NCBI GenBank assembly: GCA_026419785.1
Contig: JAODTK010001344.1
Coordinates: forward strand, 372,001-436,000
Origin: Sclerodactyla briareus
Taxonomy: Eukaryota; Echinodermata; Holothuroidea; Dendrochirotida; Sclerodactylidae
Direction: 5' to 3'
DNA: 64,000 bases
The notes beneath the pieces are model-generated. The model saw only the letters and a program-made list of their open reading frames with translations. It was not told the origin of the DNA and did not search any database. Below are positions 46,393-58,900 of the stretch, piece by piece. The first letter of the stretch is position 1. Each line of letters opens with the position of its first letter. Position numbers and translations under genes: made by a program.

Positions 46393-46929
46393 GTAGTTCA
46401 GGTCTGACACTCTTGCTGGGCCTTGAATGGGTTCAATCCTCTGCCGGCATGTACCTGTTAAAGTGTAAACCATAAGGAGAAATACCCTAAGAACCTATTG
46501 GTCCCTTTAATGACGACGGAGGAGAGAATAATAGCTCCAACAGCACAGTGGTTGTTCAGTGGCAGCTCTAACTACCACAGTGAAGTTTTGATGCCATGCA
46601 AGACTGAGAAACCCCCAATTGGTATACAATATATGATGAAGGTAAACATTGGTCAAGTTAGGCCCTATATTAGGCATGATGTGAGTATGTAAGAATTAAA
46701 GAGTGGAGAACATATAACAGCACATCGTAGCAGTCCTTGCTAGCTAGAAACTTGATGAAGGCTTCATGCCATCGGAGGTTTCCCATTCAGGTTCTCCAAT
46801 TCCATTCTTCTCTCCTCATTTTCAGAATCAGGAGAGACTGGTCATGTCCTGAATAAACTGAGAGGTACAAAATAAATTAGGAGGCCTGATCTCATCTCAT
46901 TCTCCAGTAAATATTATCCTGGATTAAAG

Positions 46930-46991
46930 ATGAATGAAGTAGCTCTTCAAGGGTTCCTCGGGCATTCGCCACAACAGAATCCCAGAGACTG
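46930..46991 (+). CDS. XPOT: XPOT exon 1 (start codon)
   Basis: ATGAATGAAGTAGCTCTTCAAG encodes MNEVALQGF, like the M-D/N-E-x-A-L-x-G-(F/L) start of XPOT. The donor GTAAGTGC starts at 46992. An upstream CTCATTTTCAG at 46815-46825 could be an acceptor joining a 5'UTR exon. Confidence 0.75.
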
Positions 46992-49900
46992 GTAAGTGCT
47001 TGTGTAGTCAGGCTTCACTGTCTGGCCCCTCACTATCTTGCCCTCACTACTACCTGGGTTCCACACACTATCTGACCTCATTATCTGAGCCCTCGTTATC
47101 TGGGCCCCCACCATCTGGACCATCACTATCTGGGCTCACACTATCTGAGCCCTCACTATCTGGGCCCTCATTAAGGAAGCCACTGTATGCCGGCAGGCCA
47201 CAGGCATAGTCAGTCGAAAGGCAAGCAAGGACTCACTTCATGGGAAATGTTTGACTCGTATGCTGTTTATTCATCACACCCACAACAACCTTTCTCATGT
47301 GAGTTTAAAAAGCTAATGGATGTGCTTTCTCTCTAGTGTTCGTCCCAGAGTGTGTGTTTGGAAAGGTCAGATTACCAGGTTTCATTAGAGCTCTGACACC
47401 GGTTCCACAAGAGGTTTTCTCAATATTCCAATCAAGCCATGATCGATCGTAACTTTCTGGGATGCGAGCTCCCTTTTCTGGTGCATTTCACCTTACTGTC
47501 CATTCAGGTCCCTATCTATCATGACAATACTCTACAATTTGAGTTTGAACTGCACATTTGAGGGGCACCTCAATTGGCCAATTTATACAACTATATTTTT
47601 GTTAGAGTGCCCTCACTGGCAACAGGATATCGACAGAGGTTGTGAATAACTTTTCTGCCTGATTGTTCGCCTAGTTGCTCCTTTCTGCCTATGCTAATAG
47701 GGGACCTATGGGAAACTTGGTCGCAAATTAGACATGTTGTGTTTATTGCTGTCACAACGACACTTTACAGCTTCATTGAAGTTTTGTACTGGCACCTGTG
47801 CTACAATGGTGAAGCCCTGTAATTATTCAGCTATTTGCTTGGCAAGCTATTGTGATCATGCATCTATCTGTCCTGTCCATTCCATTTGTTTCATATATTC
47901 CAGTTTATCCATATTGCTACTCTTTTACGCTTCCCCCATCCGTTTTATTGACTGAGGATGCAACCGGGTCCTCGGAGTGTTTAACAATTCAGTCAAGTGT
48001 ATTTGTGGTCACTTTTGGCGAAAGGCCATTTGAGTCATTATTGTGAATAAGAATTTCACAGATAAGAGGCATTCATTTTAACATCTGTACATTTGAATCA
48101 GTTCTCATCCACTGTGGTTCCTTTTGGAGGGAAATGTACTTGAATGCAGTATACCACCATGATCACAATCTCACCCGTCGACTTATTTTCAGCCCCGGAC
48201 GTACTTTGAAAGATGAGCAGTCCGACTATGGCTGGAAGCTCTGCGCCGATGCCATCATCAACACCAGTACCAGGATGATCAATCAATTTCTTCTGTGTCT
48301 ACAGTTGCTTTGGAGCATTTCACAAACTAAAGTAAGTTCATGAGGATTTTCTCTCCCTCCCCTGTGACTGATCCGGGACGTGCATGTAAGATAGTGCGTG
48401 ATTTAGTCTACACACTCGTCGTCATATGTCACAGCCTCATGTTCCCGCCAATTGTCTATTGTTAGTGTATGCGTGTGTCGCGTTGCGCTTCCGCGCGTGT
48501 CATTTAATCACTAAGATCGTCGCGCCTTCATTTTAATTAACTAAGCTTCAGTATTGTGTTTTGTTTGCGCCATAGAGGATTTCCCTCTGTGTTGCTGTGC
48601 GGGCCGCGTGTGGCTGTTTGTTTCCCGATGTGGTGTGTGTGCGTGTTTATTTTGATTATGACTAAAGGAACTGGAGCCGGTTGTGTTTAACGGCGCTTGT
48701 TTGTTTTTTTTGGAGATGATGGAATACGGAGCTCCGTGTGGTGTGCAGCTGTATGTTGGGGGGTGGTGAATTGCGATTTGGAGGCGTTTTTGGTGGACCC
48801 GGGTCTCGCTGGAGAGAAGTAAAGATATTCTATTATTAATGTTGGATTGCGATAGTTAAATTGTCAACATATTATAAATCATTTCTTCGTCGTTATTTCG
48901 GTTGAATTCTCTGTCCGCCTTCCTTCAGAACCCCGTATCTTTAGGAATTTATTCGCTAGCTCGCCCGATATAGGCCAGGTTATATTGGCCCCAAATAGCG
49001 TCGATATAGCTTCGACTATATCCATGCTCCCCTACAGCTTTACATTCATTTCCTCAACGGACCATTATAAAAAAACTTCTCATAACAATTCTCATGAGAT
49101 CTCATGAAATTATAGAGATCTCATGAGAATTGTATGAGAACCTATGAGAGTAATACAAATCATATGAGAACGCTGAGAATGGGAACAATTTCACATGAGA
49201 ACGTATGGAAGCTTTAAGAACACACAATATCATAACTATAACTCAGAGAAGAAACATCAATCATCGAGACAGCGCTCTATTGGAGTCAGATTATCAGATG
49301 CTCCAACATGGTTCCTCCTTGGAATACACCTGTATTGCATCCGTTTCAGCCAACAGGATGAACAACTCCAAATTACATACACAGAAACCAGGATTCATTC
49401 TTATGTGACCGGCTACCTGCCGTGAACTCACAAGAGTATTGCACAATAGAAAACACTGAGCCAAGTCAACCCATTGTGTCTGCATTAACTATGGTAGTCC
49501 AGCGCTCATGGAAGGCCAACCTGCAAAATATGGCTCACGATCTGCAACAACTGAAGGGATAAATTTCCATTCTTTCAACCAAAGTTGTCTTATAACTTGC
49601 ATGCATTTAGACATGTTCTGATTTATCACGAAACACACCCCGATTCGATCTAGAGAAATTGTACCTTAAAGCTCTCATCAGAACACAGCACTTCACGAGG
49701 ATGTTTCCTGTGTAGGTCTAACAGTGTACCCTTGTGATCTGAAGGTACAATATAGCTTAATATAATTATAATAAAACGGCCACTGATATAGCGCAGAAAT
49801 GCCCCAAGAGACCTCTAAGCGTGGGCTTTCTTTACAAAGAATTACCATGAAAATATAAAAAGTTATAGGAACAACATGGCAAAAAATTGAAGAAAACAAT

Positions 49901-52900
49901 ATAAAGCTTACATGGAGTCAGACCGAGTGTCTTGTCTTCATCTGGAGATCCATTCTCACATATCTGGGACGTCTGGAAACCCGGAGGGGGAAACTTTGTA
50001 TTGTTAACGAGAGAACTGTCTGTACCTGCCATGTCAGGCTGTTTGCTGTCGACCTGTGCATTGCCTCTCACTTCAAATACATCACAAAATACCAAAATAA
50101 ACCTTGAACTCAATTTTCTGAAGAATGCCATTGGATAAAGTGAAAAATCCTGCATCTAGATATAAAGGTAGTACTCGATGGAAAAGTTTGGTTTAGGAGG
50201 AGAGGTTTATAACTTGGCATATACTTCATTCGAAGTAAATATTCAATCCAAAGTTGGAAGAAGAAAAGATTTCAAATTAATTACTGTATTCATTCCGTTA
50301 AGCGCCCATCTCCCGTAGGCGCCCATCAACTTTTGGCAATGCAGATCGATTACCCACAACACATGGCTGCAGGCGGAAAACTGCAAAAATTTATTGCTCG
50401 AAAGTGGAACACTGTGTGCATAAACACACACTCAAAATATCGCACAGGATGAGGCAAACAATTACTGCTATTCCCAACATGCAGTGCATCTGCCCCCCCC
50501 TCTACAACCCGCCCTCCCTAATATTATTATGGAAAAATAATCGGGGAACGTCATACTCTCGTGAGCGCCCATCCTGAAACTTTCCAAGCGCCCTGGGCGT
50601 TAGCGGAATGAATACGGTACAATGAATATTACGAAAAGATGATGGGTTTAGTGGCATTTCTGGGATGGCCACATGAAGTTTCAGAGATGTTTTCTCCCAT
50701 TTTACAGATACTCCAGTGCCAGCCAGGAAGACACTCAGACCGTTAAAGAACTCCTGATGTCGTGGCTACGAATGACTGTGAGTTATTACTCATAGAGTTA
50801 CATATGGCAAGTAGCGAGTTATTTCCTATGGAGTTACATATGACAGTAAGTTATTCCCTAGAGGTACATATGGCAAGTAGCGAGTTATTTCCTATGGAGT
50901 TACATATGACAGCGAGTTATTCCTTATTAGAGTTACACACGGCAGTGAGCTATTCCCCATAGAGTTACATATGACATGACTTTTTGTTTTTTTTTAAAAT
51001 TCCTTTAAACTTAATTAATCACATATGTATAAATTCTTCAACTCACTGGGCTGCTGATTTTAATATGGCAGTCAAATTGTCCAGAGGTGTCCCTTGTATG
51101 AGGCGACTTGAGAAGAGTTCTGTCACCCCTGATGAACTATGTTTCAGTCTATATCGTCAGTTTCATCCAGTCGTAGCTATCTAGAACAGGTTGGCAACGG
51201 TTCATCCTTCAGCGAGATTCCCAGTAGAGCAATTCTTCAGAGATGTTGTGGTGAATCAATAGAGAAGTATTGGGCATTCACATAATTTTTTCGTGATGTG
51301 CACGAAGCATTGCAGTATTCTCATAGAGAGACCCAGACTAGAGAGAGCTACAACCTTCAGCTTACTGTTACATGTTCTACCCTTAACTTAACCCAAACTA
51401 GCTTATCCTGAGTTTTGATCTTTGAGCCTAACCCTGTTTTCCTGAAATTGCAGTTTCAACCCAAATCAATCAAAATGACGGCACACACCACAGATTTCAA
51501 AGTCAACATATATTCGCACAGTTAACGCCATTTACACAAATATACAAATACGACATGTTTCGAAAAGACAGCTTCATGCGTCAGGTACTGTAAGTAAATC
51601 AATCAACGAATCAATCAACAATTGCAATCGAAGAGGAAGAAATTCAGGCCTGCCTCTTCCTTGGATCAGATCGGACCGAATGCCAATGAGCTGTTCACAG
51701 GTGTACGTGCACGTGCTCACCATATTAGTTAGCATATGTAGACAAGATTCTTCCCATAGCGCTATCATTATAGCCTATTCTCAAACTGTTGCCACTTTTG
51801 AAAACGAAATCGATTAAACTCATGTTTTACTATGTCATTGTTGATAATATGGGGGGAAAATTCGTGCTTGCTGGTAGGAGTGTGTTAATTTTTGTCGAGA
51901 CGTTCCTGAAAGGTTTTCTCTGCGCACTGGTCGGGCAACGTCAAACTACCAAGGTACGCCCATAACCTTGGGCAAAAAAAACATATTGAATAGCATCTAA
52001 TTAAAGGGCAAGTCCAGCCAAAATATTTAAATGTCATATGCTTGTTGCATTGGAAATCATGCAATCAAACTTGTTTCATGTTCATAGCATGGTTCGGTTA
52101 TGAGTTAACAAATTTTAAAGATGATTAATTTACCTGCTAAGTTGGCAATTTGTGAATATTGGATAACATTGATGAATATCTACCAATGTTAGAGGAACGC
52201 TAGAAATATGTAATGTCTAAACTTTCTCTTATAATTGGTAGATATGACATCATAAAAAGTTTGCCAGTTGCCAAAATTAAACAAATGATATGAAATTTGA
52301 GGAAGGAAGCCATATTTCCAACCAAACATGCTGTAAACCTGGAAACAAAGTGATAGTTGAATGATTTTGTATTCTCTTTAACATTATAACACCAAAAGAG
52401 TATCATTTGGCTGGACTTTGCTTTCAACTGTAACCGTAAGCTTGTAACATTAGGCTTGTTAGCTTAATGTCTCACTTCAAATGTTCTAAAAAATGCAAGC
52501 ACAATGTTGTAGGTAGCTTATTTCGTATAAACATTGCTTTGCACACCATACACAAAGCTCCCCATATTGCCCAAGCAATGACCCGAAATTTAGACCAGGC
52601 CTGACTTCCTTCTATGCAGGCATACTCAAATACTGAAGAGAAACAGTTCATCCGTAACAAAGTGGCCCAGCTGTTTTCGATGGTCTTTGTCCTGGATATA
52701 TGAAACAATGGCCCACCTTCACCAGGACCTCGTTACAGAACCTCCACCGGGCCCACGGGTCTAGACGTTCTTACCTGAGGACTCTCTCTGGCCATAGACA
52801 TCGAGGTGGTTGACAGGGACATTGTCCATACCCCTGAGGTTAGGACAATGAGTTCTTTGTCGCAAATTTTGTTATTATTCAGTTTAATGTTTCTTTGCAT

Positions 52901-55900
52901 ATATTTCAGGGAGTTAACCTCTTATTAGGCCGTCACAGGTTCTCTGGTTTGACTTCATCCACATTGGATCATTTTCATTGAACAATCTATATTGTGCCAT
53001 ACTGATAATCTATTGTGGAAAAACAAATAATAGCAAATAGATAAATAACATCTTGGTCTGGAGCGAATTGTATCCGTCTTACACCATGGATGCAAACTTG
53101 CCAATTGATTTGGCGTAGACGTGATGAAGTACCCCATGTATATACATCTGTATAGAGAGAGAGAGAGAATGGCAAGTTGGGAATCACCGAATCGTCGCAC
53201 GCAAACCTGCATACGTTGAGTTCCAGCAAAGGACCACCAAGTGATTGTCTTCCCCCAGGTGGACGGTACTGTCATTAGGCACTCTAAAAAAAATCCGAGA
53301 GTAAGTGGTGGTTGGCTGAATAGAGTGTCGCTGTTCAAGCACTCATAGGTTTCTCCATTAAACCACTGGTATAATGAACAACAATGGAGAATTGCTTGAA
53401 GACGTATCAGAAAACTGATTGGTCAATAGCCTGCTATGATATGCTCATTTTGCTCTAGTGCAGGAAGTTTGTTGACTTCATAGAGGTTCCATAACTTTGA
53501 CAGGAATAATGTCATTCGGGAGTTACACACATGCGGACCTTGCCTAGGCCCATACTCTGTCTGGCCACGATCACCGATGACTGTGTCATTTAATGACCTC
53601 TGTGGACATCCATCTTGTTATACTCTGAAAAAACCGGACTGTTATTTTTTTTATTAACGCTTCTGACGTTCCTTGCTCTGTTGAACCAAAGCCAATGGAT
53701 GTACAGCAAGATGAATATAACTGTCATATAGATAGTCGGTTATGGGTTGGACAGCACAGGTCTTTTAGGGAGAATTTCTAAAAATAGATCACGGGAGCAA
53801 AAATATCCTGGAACTTTATAGTGAAACTGCACATGATGAAAAAACCCAAACAAGAGACAGATCTGTGTCCTCGAACAATGCTTTGTGGTTTGGAAAGTTT
53901 GTAGTATATCCGATGAGCATGTTGTCAATAAGCACAAACAGGTACAGACAACACATTTTCTGACACTTTTGATATTGACAGGAGACTCAGAGGAACACGC
54001 AGTTGAAGGATACGATGAGGGTACAGTGTGTGCCAGCACTGGTGGACTCATGGTACCAAATATTGGTAAGTCATTGGACAATTCTATCAATCATAGAGGT
54101 CCAACCTAGCTTAATAAAATGACTTTATTGTTCTGTGAAGGTGTTCAGAAAAGGCCCACACTCCCAGTCAAGCCCGCTGTAGACATATCCACACCTTGAT
54201 TGGGTATGGTAAGGCGGAAAGTGGAAACCCAGACCTTTGTCCATCTGTTTTGATCATAACAGTGTAGGGTACTTAGTAAATCTGTGAATTTCTAGCGAGG
54301 TACCACATACACACATTCAACTGCAGTGCTTGTAAGGATTTAACTACTAATTCAGAGCACCTGGGAGTTGTTAGAGAACTAATCACCTGTTAGATGGCTG
54401 TCTGTACTCGGTGTCTGTCCGTGAAGAGGATCTTGCCAGCTTCAACCGAATGAATGAGGTAGCTGAGGTGGGGTGTGGGGTCTCAACTGAGGATTAAATC
54501 AGTTTGGACTCTGTCTCTGTCGCCGTGAGGACATCCCAACTTGGGTAATGGCGAAAAAGTATGAGGCTAAGATGGTATGGACATTTCAAAACGTAGCGAT
54601 AGATGGACTGCAGATAGGAACAGAGTAGGATGTTGGAGAAGAGGGAGGACGGGGGTAGACACAAAGGTCTTGGCGCAGTTGCATCATGAGACATCTCTCA
54701 GATATTCCACCCACTGAGAGAAATAGATGGCGTAAATGTGTACGTACAGCCATGAGCCGTCCAACCACTAGGAAGTGGAACCGCGAGTAAAAACTGGATG
54801 ATGATGAGTTTGTAGATTAGTATGATATTAATACACACAATAAAGTGGTGGACTCTTACTAGGTCAGGCTTTCTCTAATGATTCTCCGCCACTCGTGCTC
54901 TCTTACATTCTGTTTCTGCTTTCTCTCTCAGAAAACATATGAGAACGAGAATCCTGAGCTGACCTGTTTGTGCTGGAGGTAATAGGAGCTTACGTTCATG
55001 GACGAAATCGCCTGATCGCCAATGATCGGTTCATCGAACGGACTGCTGCACCATTCTGACGTGGATGGAGGATCTGAGAGAGGCGTCATGTGACTGCTTC
55101 TGTGAGATAATCAACAAGGGGATGGATAGCAATGCCAAAGTAGAACTGATCGAGTCCATCAGCAATGTCCTGCAGACCGCTGGGTGCTACCACCCAAATA
55201 TGTAAGTTTGTGATTGGTCAGTAGACAAAGCATCGTGACAGAGGTTCGGGGCATTATGGGGATGAAGAGTGCCCAACATAGCTCCAACACTTGGTCATAT
55301 GGTTGGTTCTGGAAATTGGGGTCAGTGATCATCTAGGGGTCTGGGGTCAGCAGCCATCTGGGAGATGTTCTTACCCAAAGGGTCTTTTGGAGAGTCAATT
55401 GCTGCTCCTCCAGATTAACAAGGATGATCATAGATAACATGTGGTAAAAAAACTGGTCTTCATGAGCAATGGTCTGTTTCATGGAGTGGGTGGGTGTTCA
55501 GGAATTTGTAGTCTGTGGTCATCTAAGTGTCATTTTGAGTCACAAAAAGACAATTAAATAATTGCATTTGTGTGGTTTGATCTGCAGCACCATTGCTGCC
55601 CCCAGTTAAATTTTGATAACTATCATTTTGTAGTTGTTGGATTAACCCCTTCATTATGGCGCATCCACAGTTGCAAAGTTTCCAAAAAAAAATCCTTCTA
55701 ACAGCATTTAAGCGACAAGAGGTTATTGGAGAATGTACCCTACATGTGGCAACCACAACCCATACTGTGATGGAGTTTGGGGGGGGGGGGGGGGGGTGGA
55801 TAGAGCCATTCCTCTACAGGTGTAAATAGATAAGAAACCTTTGAAGTCACAAAATTGCAGTTTGACTCACTGCAAAACTTCTAGAGGAGACGCAATCTGG

Positions 55901-58900
55901 TCTGGTGTCTACAAGTAGTCACAACTGTGACCAGCACGAGGTAGAAAAGGGTTGTCACTGCGGAAGTACAAGTGTTGCGAGGACTCGAGTAGAGACCAAT
56001 TTTGAAGGACTCGGTCTCGGGACTCGGGATTCAATGAAGATCGGTCTCGGCACTCGGCTCGGGGCTCGGTCCGAGTCCAGGTTCAAGACCGCACCAAAAA
56101 ATCCTTGACAAATATCCTGACAATTATGAAGAAGAGTCATTTGCAAAATTCTAACATTGATAATCACAAACATGATGGACTATACTGTGCTTTTTTTTTC
56201 TGTCAATGCGCGAATTCGCTCATACCAAGCTGTACCTGTTGAAACGGCGGTTAGGTGTTACATGCACAGCACAGGAGAACATGCCGCACTCTCCTCACAG
56301 TCCGCAACGACTGTGGCAATTGTGATGTGTTCACATCGCACAAAATCAGGATCAGGACTGCTGGAGAGTTTCGTATTGGGGTAAGCATACGTAACCGGGT
56401 TCCCATGTGTATAGGCCCAGTTTTTTTTTATCCTGTTCAGGGTTAAATTTATTAGGGTTGGATAGAAATTAGGTTGAATAGGCCTAACAATAAGGTGGAG
56501 ACACCGGGATACTATTCACGTTCGAACAGACAAATAACAATTTTTCAGAGCAATTTAATTGGCTATGCCCAAGATATCCACTGCAAAATACCAGTCATTC
56601 TAAAGTGACGCTACACGAATAAGCATAGGACATTTAATAGAGATAGACTGAGGGTCGGCTCTATATTTTGCAGCATTGAACACGCGGTGAATCTGGGAAA
56701 TGCACCCAAAAGGATTGAAGCCTATGTGGCAATTACCATTGATGTTACGTTAGGCAACGACAGGTCATTTTATCACGTTATTTCGGGGAACTCGTAGTAA
56801 ATAGAAAATACATTTTCTGCTTGAGAAATATGGAAAAATACCTAAAGAATACGAAAGTAAGCTTTGGACGGCAAAAAAATCAGAGTGAAATTATTTAAAA
56901 TGAAAAAACCAGTTGCGCGAGATTGACACTACATACCAGTACAGCAATGAGTCTGTAAGTAGGCCTCACTAGCACAAGGCGTAGGTGCAAATGCCGACTG
57001 TGGTACGCGTCGACAAAACTCAGGGGTAAACAGATTATTCGGCACCGGTGACTGGGAAAAATTTTGCATTATTCGAAACAGTAAGCGATGGCCTAGCTGC
57101 TCAGCCAAACGGCAGAAGCTGTGTTGAAAGGAAAAAAAAACAAAGCTGCATATATCTAACTGCGGTCTAGAATTGTTATGGCCTCCCAAATGGAAGGTAG
57201 GCAAGCCCAAGTGAGGGAGTATAAGTATGTGACGTTTAGGTGTTTAGTTCTGTTAATTCTAGCATTGCTACATTGCAATTACATGCCCACTGCTATGGAC
57301 TTCTCGATGAGAGTCCAGCTCTTGAATAGAAATATGCGGAAACTTCGTTATGATTTTGGCATGGCGTTTGTGCAATATTATCTTATACAGTTTTTGGGGG
57401 ATGCAAACACTTATTGATTACCTAGGCTATTTGTATACCAATACTAGGCCCTCTTATTTCTGCTATTGCCAAGGTTTATAATAGGGACTCGGGATAGGAC
57501 AAGAGGACTCGGTCTTGACTCAGACTTGAATGTTGAGGGGACTCGGTCTTGGACTCGGACGGGAGTGAGGAGGACTCGGTCTTGGCTAGGACTCGGATTG
57601 GATGGACTCGACTCCACACTGGAAAGACCCAGTGTGGGTAAGGCTGATGGTAGTCGGTTTTTTAAAACCGTGAAAACGGATTAGGAATGGGTTATGTAAT
57701 TGACAGATAGCCGACTAAGAGGCAACGAAAGAATGAGGCACTGATCATTAACCGAGTCATGTGTTAATAAGAAAAAGAAAAAAGAAAAAAAAAATCTCGC
57801 CCACGGCCCGCACTGCGACAGGACGGCACGAGCCCTGAAGAGATTGAAATATTATCAGGTATTGCAGCTAGGCACGTATCACAAAAATCTTGCGTGCATG
57901 AATTACCGGAATAACTTCAGAAGAGTATAGTCATTTGCCAGCATGATAGAAACGTTACTGAAACTAGGGTTGTGAAAAAACCCGGTCCTAATCGAAATTT
58001 AACTGAAATCCAGTGCGATATACTTTTATTTATGTAATCCCGCCCCCGCCTCGTACATCGCAGCTTTATCACAGCCTGTTAAAAATGATTAAAATGGTAA
58101 TTGCACTAGCCGATCTGTTTTACTGGCGGGGCCGGGCCGGGGGCGTACATACTACGTACGTATGGAGAATGTAGTAGTTGTAGTGTTGTACATGGATTTC
58201 GGCGGCCTACCAGCATGACAGTGGCGCATGCAGTGCGTGTACCACGTCGTCAGAATCTTTTCAACTATTGAGTAGCGATTTCAAACCCCGAAAAATATGA
58301 ACATTCACACACAAATTAATATTTTTTTGGCAATCTCTTTACATGATGAAAGAATGTATGAAAGAAAAGAACATTGTGAAAATAAACGTCCCATAAAGTG
58401 AGCTGCAAGTGTGCATTGAAGTGTAGAAGGTTTCGCAAATGTCTCGGGCATTTCTGACACATTAGGGCCTACAGGAAGAATTGACGACAGTACGTGGGAT
58501 GCGAAAAACACCGAAGAACAACGATTTGACTCCGTAATCAAATGATGACCGTGCGGTTATCTCGAGAGTGATAACCGTTGCAGCCCTTAGTGTGCGAGAA
58601 TAACACAGAAGGGGTTAGTCACCCGTCAGGTAGAAAAACACGCTGAGCATAATTACAACCCCAGAGATGCAGCAAATTTTGTTAAGGCTAATTATTCATT
58701 TTTTCAGTATCCTCGGGGTGGTTAGTGAAAATTGTGCCCAAGTGCCGGAATGTGAAAGACAATTCCAGTCAAAAATATTCAAAGGTTATATGATTGTGCA
58801 TTGAATTGAAAATCATGCCAATCAAACTTTGTTTATGTTCATAGCGTGTTCGTTACGAAGAGTTTCGACATTTTTGAGATTATTAATTTATCACTCTAAG

